Of a stretch of 51,664 nucleotides of DNA, positions 1 through 8,134 are shown in pieces. The number at the start of each line of letters is the position of its first letter. Within the stretch, counting starts at the first letter, position 1. This DNA is from Alistipes sp. CAG:435. GTDB taxonomy: Bacteria; Bacteroidota; Bacteroidia; Bacteroidales; UBA932. Where the stretch lies: NCBI GenBank assembly GCA_000433355.1, contig FR893165.1, positions 23,555 to 75,218 of the forward strand. Reading direction: 5' to 3'. A program made the position numbers and the translations under genes. The notes under the pieces were generated by a model that did no database searches, was not told the DNA's origin, and was given only the letters and a program-made list of their open reading frames with translations.

Positions 1-5
1 TGGGA

Positions 6-178
6 GCAACCTGCAAAAGATCCTGCACGGCACCTGCCGAAGCACCTGCGCAGCAACTGCCAAAGCACCTGAGCAGCACCTGCCGAAGCATCTGTGCAGC
101 ACCTGCCAAAGCATCTGCGCAGCAACTGCCGAAGCATCTGTACAGCACCTGTCGAACCACCTGTCGAAGCATCTGTGC
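6..178. repeat. 23-bp tandem repeat array
   Basis: Seven or so units with an exact 23-nt period run from the window edge to position 178; clear unit starts are 29, 52, 75, 98, 121 and 144. The consensus begins AGCACCTGCCGAAGCATCTG and ends TGC, with variation at C/A and C/T positions. The last unit carries a partial internal duplication (CCTGTCGAA.. twice). The period is not a multiple of three and no gene covers it, so it is probably non-coding. The array may extend left of the window. The core CCTGYCGAAGC resembles the short repeat at 30824-30955. Confidence 0.85.
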
Positions 179-232
179 AAAACCTACCGCGGAATCCCAC
201 CGCACTGGCGATTGAACTTGACAAAAAACAAA

Positions 233-1201
233 ATGAAAATGGAAAGTTTACTTCCCCGTAAATTGATCTCATTGACATGTGTCGCCCTTGTTGCGATGTC
301 ACATGCGGTTTCCGCCCAGAACACCTCTGCCGTCAATGCCACCGCTTTTGATTTCCTGAACAGGAATATCTGTCCGGCCTCGTCAGGCAGAGCCGGCACC
401 GATCTAGCATTCTCCGATCCGAGCTCGCTCACAATCTTCTCGAATCCGGCGTCGCTCGCTTTCTCGGAGAAAGAACCCGATGCCGCTGTGGCATATTCAC
501 TATGGCAGCCAGACAGGCTCAAGACCAATGTCTATGACGCAGGGCTGACCTTTCGTCCGTATGATAAGTTGGGTGTGGCGGCAGCCGTGTCTTACGGCAT
601 CGGAGAAAGCTACGACAAGTACACCTCAACCGGAGTTCCGGACGGCACTTTCACCCCGAAAGAGATTGTCGCCGGGTTCTCATTGTCTTACAAGCCGTTG
701 AGTTACATATCATTCGGTGTGAACATGAAATACGCTTCCACCGCGCTTACCCAGAAGGACTCCCACAAGGCATTCGCAGCCGACGCTTTCGCCCTTGCTG
801 ATGTGTCCGGAATCCGCATAGCGGCAGGCGTAAGAAACATCGGTGGCAAGATCAAGTCATCTGAAGGTTCCTCGTTCAGTCTGCCGGCATCGGTCTCAGC
901 CGGCGTGGCGTACAGGTTCGTGAACACAGAACAGCATCATATCGAGGCTGGAGCTGACGCTGACATATTCATTGACGGAGGCGCGTCCGCATCGGTTGGT
1001 GTGGAATATTCCTATAGAAATGCCGCGTTCGCCAGACTGGGCTACAATTACGCTTCAGACAAGGCTCCAGTGCCCTCATTCGCATCCGTCGGCATCGGGT
1101 TCCGCATCCGTTCCGTCAGGATCGACGCATCCTACATCCTTCCGGAAAAAGATTCTCCTCAGAAAAACACATTTTCTGCAGGAGTCGGAATTTGGTTTTA
1201 G
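233..1201 (+). CDS. PorV/PorQ-like outer-membrane beta-barrel protein
   Basis: About 322 residues. It opens with a basic n-region and hydrophobic signal sequence ending near SHAVSAQ, then alternating beta-strand sequence rich in Gly, Ala and aromatic residues, and closes with a terminal strand ending in Phe (GVGIWF) as expected for an outer-membrane barrel. The early segment SSGRAGTDLAFSDPSS followed by IFSNPASLAF matches the N-terminal signature of the PorV/PorQ family, whose members serve type IX secretion or act as generic barrels. No Por-secretion gene lies nearby, so a secretion role is only a possibility. ATG 233 is preferred over a TTG at 212; ATG 239 is also possible. The gene stands alone between the tandem repeats and a convergent LysR gene. 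Confidence 0.65.
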   Translation: MKMESLLPRKLISLTCVALVAMSHAVSAQNTSAVNATAFDFLNRNICPASSGRAGTDLAFSDPSSLTIFSNPASLAFSEKEPDAAVAYSLWQPDRLKTNVYDAGLTFRPYDKLGVAAAVSYGIGESYDKYTSTGVPDGTFTPKEIVAGFSLSYKPLSYISFGVNMKYASTALTQKDSHKAFAADAFALADVSGIRIAAGVRNIGGKIKSSEGSSFSLPASVSAGVAYRFVNTEQHHIEAGADADIFIDGGASASVGVEYSYRNAAFARLGYNYASDKAPVPSFASVGIGFRIRSVRIDASYILPEKDSPQKNTFSAGVGIWF

Positions 1202-1337
1202 AAACGAATCTGTCTGTCAATAGAATAATCACAAAAACTCCGGTTTCGGGACAGCCGGGAAATATGTTCGACAAAAACACAGCCAGCGATAAGAGCGTAA
1301 GATTCCGAAGCCGGGGCTTTAAAACTGAATATTATAG

Positions 1338-2246
1338 TTACCTGTCTTCTATGGCTTTCATCGCCATAGTGAAGGAATTGTTCTCTACCAGCATCTTGAG
1401 GAACTCCTTCGTGGCGTTTTTGCAATAGGTGCCTTTGAGAAGATGGAATGATCCCTGCATTTCAGAGTGCGGGTGATCAAGACTCAGGGCGACGAAATCC
1501 TTGTTGCCGCGGACAGTGGCCTCGGAAAGGAGCGTCACGAGGCCGGTGCTGGAGACCATTTCCAGAAGCATACTGAGATCGTTGATTTCCAGACGGACAT
1601 CAAACTTGAAGTTCTGGCCGTAGAGCAGGCTGTCAAAAGCGTTCCTTGCCTGCAATCCTCTGGCCGGCAGCGCTAGCGGAAGCTTTTCCAATTCCGTCAG
1701 ACGAATGCTCTCCATCCGGGCTACGGGATTGTCTTTGCCGGCGATCACGCAAAGCTTGCTGTTGAACAGGATGTGCGAGTCGATGTCCTCGTAGCTTTCC
1801 AACGGCTTGTAGGACAGAGCCACATCAAGTTGCCCGTGCTCAAGCATTTCCATAAGGTTCTCCATCGAACGGCAGTAAACCTTCAGCTTGATCCCCGGGT
1901 ACTTCTTCATAAAGTCCCGGACCGTGTCCGCCAGCAGCGGGCAGAACGTGTAGGTCGCTCCCACATTCAACGTGCCGATATTCAGCTCCCTCACGTCTTT
2001 CATCCTCTCGGCGCTTGCATCCACATCTTTGAGAACCTGCTTGGCGTACGGAAGGTATTGCTCCCCGTAGTCACTCAAGGCGACGTGCCTTGAGTCCCGG
2101 ACAAGAAGTTCCACACCAAGTTCATCCTCAAGCTGCTTTATCTGCTGGGACAAAGTGCTTTGGGAGATGAACAAAGCCTTTGAGGCCTCGGAGAAGCTGC
2201 ACAATTGCGCGACTTTGACGAAATAACGTAGTTGTCTGAATTCCAT
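1338..2246 (-). CDS. LysR-family transcriptional regulator
   Basis: 302 residues. The N-terminal winged helix-turn-helix (residues 1-60, MEFRQLRYFVKVAQLCSFSE then SQSTLSQQIKQLEDELG) is a textbook LysR DNA-binding domain, followed by a periplasmic-binding-like effector domain (about 90-295) with the typical opening LNIGTLNVGATYTFCP. The domain order and length resemble CynR/CysB-type activators; the effector cannot be told from sequence. Its ATG shares one base with the stop codon of the upstream exporter gene (TAATG), so it is translationally coupled to the exporter and is probably the last gene of that operon. This differs from the usual divergent layout of LysR genes and their targets. Confidence 0.93.
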   Translation of the reverse strand: MEFRQLRYFVKVAQLCSFSEASKALFISQSTLSQQIKQLEDELGVELLVRDSRHVALSDYGEQYLPYAKQVLKDVDASAERMKDVRELNIGTLNVGATYTFCPLLADTVRDFMKKYPGIKLKVYCRSMENLMEMLEHGQLDVALSYKPLESYEDIDSHILFNSKLCVIAGKDNPVARMESIRLTELEKLPLALPARGLQARNAFDSLLYGQNFKFDVRLEINDLSMLLEMVSSTGLVTLLSEATVRGNKDFVALSLDHPHSEMQGSFHLLKGTYCKNATKEFLKMLVENNSFTMAMKAIEDR

Positions 2247-2728
2247 TACTTTGTGACCTTAAACGAAAAATTTTGAAAAAGCAGGATCGGGAGCAAGGCT
2301 CCGACCACCATCGCGATGATGGTCACCATACAAGTCATCCAGTTGAACCTCAACAGGTACAGGTAGTGCATGAATGTCGGCTCCGAATAAGATCCCAGGC
2401 AATGCAGCAAGGATTGTATCGTCCGGTAGGCGTACATTCCCGGAACCATCGGCAGCAGAGCCGGGAAAGATATGCATTCGGCCGGTGTCTTTATCATCTT
2501 GGCCGCCGGCAAAGCCAGAAAGCCGATGACAAGGGCGCCAAGCATACTGCCTGAAGCCAACTGGAAGCCGCATATATTCATCAACACATATCTGGTCATA
2601 TGTCCTGCCGCGGCGATCAAGGCGCACAGAGGGAACACCCTCGGTGACGGATTGCTGATGCTTGAGAACCCTATCGCCGCTATCGCGGCAAAGATACCGT
2701 CTTTTATGATAAGAAAAAAAAGTTCCAT
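2246..2728 (-). CDS. Threonine/serine exporter family, C-terminal half (ThrE_2/DUF3815)
   Basis: About 160 residues with four or five hydrophobic segments (starting MELFFLIIKDGIFAAIAAIG). The segment PALLPMVPGMYAYR is characteristic of the small half of ThrE-type exporters, which in many bacteria is a separate protein paired with a larger ThrE_1 partner. Start at ATG 2728 is chosen because it overlaps the stop of the partner gene by one base (TAATG); an upstream extension to 2767 would lie inside the partner. The product probably forms the inner-membrane exporter together with the preceding gene. Transported substrate (threonine, serine or another small molecule) is inferred from family only. 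Confidence 0.85.
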   Translation of the reverse strand: MELFFLIIKDGIFAAIAAIGFSSISNPSPRVFPLCALIAAAGHMTRYVLMNICGFQLASGSMLGALVIGFLALPAAKMIKTPAECISFPALLPMVPGMYAYRTIQSLLHCLGSYSEPTFMHYLYLLRFNWMTCMVTIIAMVVGALLPILLFQNFSFKVTK

Positions 2729-3516
2729 TACAGAAATTGAATATTCAAAAGCCCGAAAGCGATGCAAAGTCCCAGAGACAGGCAGACCGTGATGATCACG
2801 GCGTGCAGGAATCGGCTGATGCAGCAGATGTAATGGCCATAGATAAGGTCACAGACAGCGTTGCAGAAAGGAATTCCCGGGACGAAATAAAGGACACTTG
2901 TGGCAAGGGCTATCTCCGGGGTCTTTCCCCAGCCGAAGACAAAGCCTGAGCAGGCTATCACAGCCGAGAGACAGGCGGCAAGGACGATGACTATCCTGAA
3001 ATCAACGCCTTTGGCAGGAAGTTTCTGTTTGAGGAAGAATCCGTCGATAGTGGCGATGAACACAATCAGCATAGAGATCAAGTCCCCTCCGAACAATTCG
3101 CAGAATGATGCGTTGGCAAGTCCCACAAGCACAAGCACAAGCCAAGGATTGAGGCGTTTCTTTTCAAGAATATCACGGAACCTGGCCGTGGCCTTACAGA
3201 CATCCAAATCCTCTTCGACCACCTTCCAGCTGAGACTGCTCAGGTCAGAGACTGTGTTGAAGTTGATCCTGTCGGCCGGAATCTTTCCGGTCACGGTGTA
3301 GGATTTCTCCTCGTTCTCGTCCCAAAGGTTCAGGACAATGCAGGTCGGAAGAACAGAGAAGTCAGCCTTGGTGTGCCACTGCTCGGCAATCCGGCCAAGA
3401 TTCTTCTCGATGCGGATTGTCGTCGCCCCGCTGGCGTAAAGTTCGGTGGTGTAGTCTCTCAGGAATATGCTCTTGCGCTTCAGTTCGTTATGCAGCGTGA
3501 GTTCCTGAGTTTCCAT
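2728..3516 (-). CDS. Threonine/serine exporter family, N-terminal half (ThrE_1/DUF1212)
   Basis: About 262 residues. A soluble N-terminal part (about 1-115, with YTTELYASGATTIRIEKNLG typical of ThrE_1) is followed by five hydrophobic segments from about residue 120. The PGIPFCNAVCDLIYGHY motif near residue 215 matches the conserved PGxPxxNxxxDxxxG of the family. A GGAG Shine-Dalgarno-like sequence lies 7 nt before ATG 3516, which favours this start over ATG 3522 (only one base away from GGAGA). The start overlaps the end of the upstream small membrane gene by about 30 nt, and the stop overlaps the next start by one base, so the unit is tightly coupled. Confidence 0.87.
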   Translation of the reverse strand: METQELTLHNELKRKSIFLRDYTTELYASGATTIRIEKNLGRIAEQWHTKADFSVLPTCIVLNLWDENEEKSYTVTGKIPADRINFNTVSDLSSLSWKVVEEDLDVCKATARFRDILEKKRLNPWLVLVLVGLANASFCELFGGDLISMLIVFIATIDGFFLKQKLPAKGVDFRIVIVLAACLSAVIACSGFVFGWGKTPEIALATSVLYFVPGIPFCNAVCDLIYGHYICCISRFLHAVIITVCLSLGLCIAFGLLNIQFL

Positions 3517-3826
3517 ATTCATTCTCCTTCTTTACAACATCGTGGATGGACACAACGTTATCAGCCTTCGCGTCTGAATCTTCATCTTCAAAGGATCCGT
3601 AGAAAGGGACTCCGTCAGCATCCACACCATCCCTGCCTCCGTTCCAGGACACAGGCCTTACAAGGGTGTCGGAATAGGTAATGATGCTGTGCTTTGCATT
3701 GAAGGCCTTAAGCCTTTCGTGCAGGAAGGAAACGATCAGGATAACCGCGCTTGCGACCGCGCAAATGATGATCAGTGATCCGGAATTGGCGCTCATAGCA
3801 GCCGTGGAAATTTCAAGTGGTGTCAT
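3488..3826 (-). CDS. Small single-span membrane protein of unknown function
   Basis: 112 residues from ATG 3826. A short N-terminus is followed by one strong transmembrane helix (SLIIICAVASAVILIVSFL, about residues 17-35), a basic stretch (HERLKAFNAKH) and a polar, acidic cytoplasmic-looking tail ending in KKENEYGNSGTHAA. I do not recognise a family. It is first in the run with the ThrE halves and LysR and overlaps the ThrE_1 start, so it is co-expressed and could be an accessory of the exporter. An upstream TTG start would lie within the probable -7 promoter box and is rejected. Confidence 0.6.
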   Translation of the reverse strand: MTPLEISTAAMSANSGSLIIICAVASAVILIVSFLHERLKAFNAKHSIITYSDTLVRPVSWNGGRDGVDADGVPFYGSFEDEDSDAKADNVVSIHDVVKKENEYGNSGTHAA

Positions 3827-3853
3827 AATCTTACGCTCTTTTTTTTGACGACG

Positions 3854-3861
3854 CAAAATTA
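3854..3861 (-). promoter_or_regulatory. Putative -7 box for the exporter operon
   Basis: Reads TAATTTTG on the minus strand, matching the Bacteroidota -7 consensus TAnnTTTG, 27 nt before ATG 3826. No clear TTTG -33 box is seen at the right distance, so the call is weak. Confidence 0.4.
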
Positions 3862-3935
3862 TAACACCACTTGCGGATTGGGATGGATTATCATCCCTTT
3901 GTTTCGATAACTGCTATCGGGATTCCCGAAACATC

Positions 3936-6900
3936 TTATGACTGGGCGGAAAGGAAGGCGGCGAGGGTCTTTTCGATCTCGTCGGCGAAGTCCTTGTCGC
4001 CGGCCTTGCGGATGACATCGTTTGTCATGTAGTAGATAAGGTTGCAGTTATATTCAAAGTCACTCTTGCACATCGGGTAGAAGTCGAGATAGAACCTGAT
4101 GGACTCGGTGAGCTCATTGGTCAGTTCCGTGGCGAGAGCCTTGGCTTTCTCAGGCTTGCCAAGAGCGTAGTAGTCCTTGACCATCTCGATCGGGAAGAGG
4201 GCGTTGGAACCCCAGCCGAGGATAGAGTTGTCATAAGGATATTCCTTCGGCTTGAGAACCTGCTGGCACTTGTCAAGCATCTGCTCGGCGCGGTCGTTCT
4301 CCCCGGCGGCGATGAAGGCGTTGGCGGCGGACACGAACATATTCCTCAAAGACATGACGCCAAGGAAGGTGTAGGTGTTCTGGTAATCAACACAATAGTC
4401 CTCACGGGAAACGGCGTCGAAGCAGAACTTGTCCGTGATCTTGTCGTACAGGTCATCGGTGTCCACAAGGCCGACATCAAGGGATTGAGGCTTGTTCTTG
4501 ATCGGGATGAACTTGTAGGAGAAGCCCTCGTACATCAGGTAGTCGCGCAGACCGATGTTCAGGTCTCCGCCCTGATTGAGCATATTCAAAGGCCTGTCCC
4601 ACTGGTAGGTGGAGAGGAAGTCAAGCAGGAAGAGCTCAGGCTTGCTGAGGAAATTCTTGCTCTTAGGGATCTCAATCACGATAGAGTCCGGAATCTGCTC
4701 GGCGAACTTCTCGCTCACGATTCCGCTCTTGAGGCAGTTCTCCTTGTTGACCGGAATTATCATCTTGCGGGAAATCCAGTAATCCGTCTTGCGCCCGTCC
4801 TGATAGACCAGTTTGGCGTCAGGATGCTTGAACACTGTGACGCAGTCCGAAAGCAGCAGAGCCTGGCCACGCTTGTCCTCGATAGGAATCCATTCATTGG
4901 TTCCGTAGAGGTACTGCTCCTGTCCGATCGAGAGGTTCAGAGGAGCGGAGTTGTTGATCGCGTACCTCATCTGGTCGATGTACCAGTCGGTTCCAAGGAG
5001 GGATGTATTGCATATTCTCACGTCATTCCTGAAGCCCTCGACCTCCTGGGCGTACCACAGAGGGAAGGTGTCGTTGTCACCGTGGGTTATCAGTAAACCG
5101 TTCTTTTCCACTGAATTAAGATAATTCTTGGCGACCTCGACGGCGGTGTAGCGGTTGCTTCTGTCGTGGTCGTCCCAGTTCTCCTCCGCCATAAGCGCCG
5201 GCACGAAAAGGCAAGCCACGGAAGCCACGGCCGCCACAGCGACAGTATGCTTTTCCTTCAACGCGGAAGTGATCCATGAATATAAGGCAGCGACGGAGAA
5301 TCCGATCCAGATGGCAAAGGCGTAGAACGAGCCAGCGTAGGCATAGTCCCTCTCGCGCACCTGGTACGGAACCTGGTTCAGATAGAGCACGATGGCGATT
5401 CCTGTCATAAAGAAGAGCAGGAATGTCAGCCAGCAGCCTCGGCGGTCCTTGTCGAACTGGAAGCACAGACCGATGAGTCCAAGGAGAAGAGGCAGAAAGA
5501 AGTAGTGGTTCTTGCCCGGGTTGTCCTGAAGCCATTGCGGAGCGTTGCTCTGGTCGCCAAGATGAATCTTGTCGATGAACGGGATTCCGCTCTCCCAGTT
5601 GCCCGTGAACAGGTCGGCGGAAGGCGTGTGGATCTCGTTCTGCCGTCCCACGAAGTTCCACATGAAGTACCTCCAGTACATCCAACCAAGCTGGAAGTCA
5701 AAGAAATAGGAGAGGTTCGCACCCTGTGTCGGCTTCTTGTACTGAGCGCCCGGCACCGGAGTGCCCTTTCCGTTGGTGTAGGATTCGTAGAACTTTATGT
5801 GCCTCTCATCGTTGCTGTACATTCTCGGAAACAGCATCTTTCCGGCACGGTCATATTTCACGTCCACAGGGCTCGGGGCCTTCTTGTACTTGCCGTCCAG
5901 AGGAGCCCAATAGGATTTCTGCTCAAGCTCGTACGGAGCGCCGTAGTACTGGCCGTAGAGCAACGGAGTCGAGCCGTACTGCTCACGGGAGAGATAGCGC
6001 ACGAGGGTGAACGCGTTGTCAGGCTGGTACTCGTTGGTCGGAGTCTTGGCGCATGAGCGGATGATTACGATGCTGAACACCGAGAATCCGATCACGATCG
6101 TGGTGAAGCACAGCAGAGCCGTGTTCCAGAACACCCTCTCTGTCTTGAGGGTCTTGAAAAGGCCCCAGAAGCAAGCAGTGAGAAGAGCCACGATGAAGAA
6201 GGCCGCTCCAGTGTTGTACGGAAGCCCGAGAGTGTTAACGAAGAACAGGTCAAAGTACGCGGCTATCTTAGGGATGTAAGGCACCATGAAGAAGAGGATG
6301 AACGCCAGGATCACCACCGAGACGGCAAGAATCTTGACATATTCCCAGAATGAATATGGCTTGTCCTCCCTCATCTTGAAGTAGTACATATAGACCAGCA
6401 TCGGAATCGCCAGCAGGTTCAGCAGGTGGACTCCGATGGAGAGTCCCATCAGGAACGAGATCAGCACGATCCAGCGGTTCGCGTACCTGCGGTCGGTCTC
6501 CTCGTACCACTTTGTCATCGCCCACACGACCATCGCCGTGAACAGGGACGACATCGCATAGACCTCGCCCTCGACGGCCGAGAACCAGAACGTGTCCGAG
6601 AAGCAATAAGCCAGAGCGCCGACGGCTCCGCTGCCGTAGATGGCTATGGCCTGGCCAAGTGAATACTCCCCGGTTCCGCCCTCGCCGTCACGTTTCGGCA
6701 CAATCACTCTCTTGACGAGGAAAACGATTGTCAGATAGAGGAAGAATATGGTGAGAGCCGAGCAGACCGCGCTCATCGAGTTCACCATCACAGCGGCCTT
6801 GTCCGGACCCGTGAACATGGTGAAGAACCTTGCTATGAGCTGGAAGACAGGGTTTCCCGGCGGGTGTCCGACCTCAAGTTTGTACGATGAAGCGATGAAC

Positions 6901-7019
6901 TCTCCGCAGTCCCAGAAAGAGGCTGTCGGCTCGATTGTGGAGAGATAGGTGAACGCGGAGATGGCCAGAACAGCCAGCGCCGTCACCTTGTTCCACAGTT
7001 TGAATTTCTTAATGTCCAT
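3936..7019 (-). CDS. DUF2723 multispan membrane protein (GT-C/protein O-mannosyltransferase-like)
   Basis: 1027 residues. The N-terminal half carries about a dozen hydrophobic helices; the first loop has the DUF2723 signature SFWDCGEFIASSYKLEVGHPPG (residues about 30-51), in which the Asp-Cys-Gly-Glu and HPPG groups are the conserved core, as in GT-C glycosyltransferases of the PMT family. After the membrane part there is a large periplasmic region with a DHDRSNRYTAVEVAKNYLNS segment and THGDNDTFPLWYAQEVEG, both hallmarks of the family, and an alpha-helical C-terminus with TPR-like character. Members are thought to transfer sugars to exported proteins, but acceptor and donor here are unknown. 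It is monocistronic and divergent from the SUI1 gene. Confidence 0.88.
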   Translation of the reverse strand: MDIKKFKLWNKVTALAVLAISAFTYLSTIEPTASFWDCGEFIASSYKLEVGHPPGNPVFQLIARFFTMFTGPDKAAVMVNSMSAVCSALTIFFLYLTIVFLVKRVIVPKRDGEGGTGEYSLGQAIAIYGSGAVGALAYCFSDTFWFSAVEGEVYAMSSLFTAMVVWAMTKWYEETDRRYANRWIVLISFLMGLSIGVHLLNLLAIPMLVYMYYFKMREDKPYSFWEYVKILAVSVVILAFILFFMVPYIPKIAAYFDLFFVNTLGLPYNTGAAFFIVALLTACFWGLFKTLKTERVFWNTALLCFTTIVIGFSVFSIVIIRSCAKTPTNEYQPDNAFTLVRYLSREQYGSTPLLYGQYYGAPYELEQKSYWAPLDGKYKKAPSPVDVKYDRAGKMLFPRMYSNDERHIKFYESYTNGKGTPVPGAQYKKPTQGANLSYFFDFQLGWMYWRYFMWNFVGRQNEIHTPSADLFTGNWESGIPFIDKIHLGDQSNAPQWLQDNPGKNHYFFLPLLLGLIGLCFQFDKDRRGCWLTFLLFFMTGIAIVLYLNQVPYQVRERDYAYAGSFYAFAIWIGFSVAALYSWITSALKEKHTVAVAAVASVACLFVPALMAEENWDDHDRSNRYTAVEVAKNYLNSVEKNGLLITHGDNDTFPLWYAQEVEGFRNDVRICNTSLLGTDWYIDQMRYAINNSAPLNLSIGQEQYLYGTNEWIPIEDKRGQALLLSDCVTVFKHPDAKLVYQDGRKTDYWISRKMIIPVNKENCLKSGIVSEKFAEQIPDSIVIEIPKSKNFLSKPELFLLDFLSTYQWDRPLNMLNQGGDLNIGLRDYLMYEGFSYKFIPIKNKPQSLDVGLVDTDDLYDKITDKFCFDAVSREDYCVDYQNTYTFLGVMSLRNMFVSAANAFIAAGENDRAEQMLDKCQQVLKPKEYPYDNSILGWGSNALFPIEMVKDYYALGKPEKAKALATELTNELTESIRFYLDFYPMCKSDFEYNCNLIYYMTNDVIRKAGDKDFADEIEKTLAAFLSAQS

Positions 7020-7065
7020 AAACTAACGATGTTCCTAAATCGGCCGAATCAAGCCGTTAAACAGA

Positions 7066-7098
7066 CAAAGATACAAAAGGATTCGCTATCTTTGCAAA
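7066..7098 (-). promoter_or_regulatory. Promoter of the DUF2723 gene
   Basis: On the minus strand TTTG (7098-7095) is followed after 21 nt by TATCTTTG (7073-7066), fitting the Bacteroidota -33/-7 consensus. The start codon is at 7019. Its -33 box overlaps the end of the divergent -7 box for SUI1. Confidence 0.65.
7087..7094 (+). promoter_or_regulatory. -7 box of the SUI1-DUF4271-hemD-rnpA-yidD run
   Basis: TATCTTTG, an exact TAnnTTTG match, 13 nt before ATG 7108, which implies a very short 5' leader. It forms an inverted pair with the minus-strand TATCTTTG at 7066-7073. Confidence 0.6.
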
Positions 7099-7107
7099 AA
7101 TATAACA

Positions 7108-7464
7108 ATGAATATTATGAAACCCGATAACGATTGGAAGCAGCGACTCGGCGTCGTCTATTCGACCGACCCGAACTTCAACTACGCCACGGAGGAGACC
7201 GCCGAGGCTGAGACCCTTGAGCCGTCCAGGCAGAGACTGACCGTCACCATCGACAGAAGGAACAGAGGCGGAAAGCAGGTCACGCTGGTGAGCGGATTTG
7301 TGGGCACGCAGGAGGATCTGGCGGCTCTTGGCAAGACACTGAAAGTGAAATGCGGGGTCGGAGGCTCGGCCAAGGACGGGGAGATCACCATCCAGGGAGA
7401 CCTGCGGGACAAAGTCACGGAGCTTCTCAGGAATATGGGCTACAACGCTAAAAGGGGCAACTGA
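7108..7464 (+). CDS. SUI1/eIF1-like translation initiation factor
   Basis: 118 residues. The C-terminal two thirds form the SUI1 domain: RLTVTIDRRNRGGKQVTLVSGF, then LAALGKTLKVKCGVGGSAKDGEITIQGD, the diagnostic sequence of YciH/eIF1-like proteins. The first about 35 residues are variable and acidic. Family members bind the small ribosomal subunit and influence start-codon choice; in bacteria the role is not essential and poorly defined. It leads a five-gene run; the next gene starts 5 nt after its stop. Confidence 0.92.
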   Translation: MNIMKPDNDWKQRLGVVYSTDPNFNYATEETAEAETLEPSRQRLTVTIDRRNRGGKQVTLVSGFVGTQEDLAALGKTLKVKCGVGGSAKDGEITIQGDLRDKVTELLRNMGYNAKRGN

Positions 7465-7469
7465 CACTC

Positions 7470-8102
7470 ATGATCGACGATCCGGTTTTCTGTGGCCTCG
7501 CGGTCATATTCACATTCATTTTTCTGCTGAGCGTCGGGAGCTTCTTCAAGATCATCCCATCGCTGGGAGACTGCGTCATGCGCTGGAAAGGCAACCTTGA
7601 CCTTGAAGACAGCCTTCAGCTGAGCGGCAGCCGCAACTGGATGGTCATGGTCCTGTTCGTGCCGCTATGCATGGTCGTCTATTCTCATGGCCTCTATCAA
7701 CCGGACTACATGGAATCCCTTCCCCCCGCTCTGGGACTGGCGGCCACCTGCGGGACGATGCTGGCATACCTCGTGCTGAGATCTTTCCTGAACTGGCAGT
7801 TGGAAATGGGAGCCTACCGGACGAAGACTTTCACGGCGGCCAACCATGCCTTTTTCAACTACATCATAATTCTTTTCCTGATCGTGTTCCCTGTCGGGGC
7901 CATACTGAATATTTCAGTTGGTAATAAGGAACTTACGCGTGTGGTGCTTCTGCATGTAATAGCCGTCACCTACTTGTTCCACATCTTCAGGCGAGGACAG
8001 ATTTTCGCCTCGGCTTGCAATCCTTTCACAACATTTTTGTATCTTTGCGGCCTTGAATTACTTCCGACCACCGTTCTAGTGCTTTCAGCCAAGCTGCTAT
8101 AG
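7470..8102 (+). CDS. DUF4271 membrane protein
   Basis: 210 residues with an N-terminal hydrophobic stretch (AVIFTFIFLLSVGSFFKIIP) and about five further helices; the pattern of helices and the segment RSFLNWQLEMG match DUF4271, a family found in Bacteroidota and usually next to hemD. Function is unknown. It lies 5 nt after the SUI1 gene and its stop (TAG 8100-8102) touches a possible GTG start of hemD. The conserved hemD neighbourhood is the strongest clue to the assignment. Confidence 0.78.
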   Translation: MIDDPVFCGLAVIFTFIFLLSVGSFFKIIPSLGDCVMRWKGNLDLEDSLQLSGSRNWMVMVLFVPLCMVVYSHGLYQPDYMESLPPALGLAATCGTMLAYLVLRSFLNWQLEMGAYRTKTFTAANHAFFNYIIILFLIVFPVGAILNISVGNKELTRVVLLHVIAVTYLFHIFRRGQIFASACNPFTTFLYLCGLELLPTTVLVLSAKLL

Positions 8103-8134
8103 TGTCACCGGAGGCCGAACTAGAAAACAAGAAT

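Noticed and set aside
6..178. 23-bp array as a CRISPR or coding repeat
   Set aside because: No spacers between units, and a 23-nt period breaks any reading frame.
1202..1337. Terminator between the PorV-like and LysR genes
   Set aside because: Only short GC pairs such as AAGCCCCGGCTT with a 2-nt loop; no convincing stem plus T-run.
3901..3932. Nested inverted repeats (GTTTCG..CGAAAC and CGATA..TATCG) as terminator of DUF2723
   Set aside because: They lie upstream of the next operon promoter rather than after a stop with a T-run; stems are short, so I did not list them.
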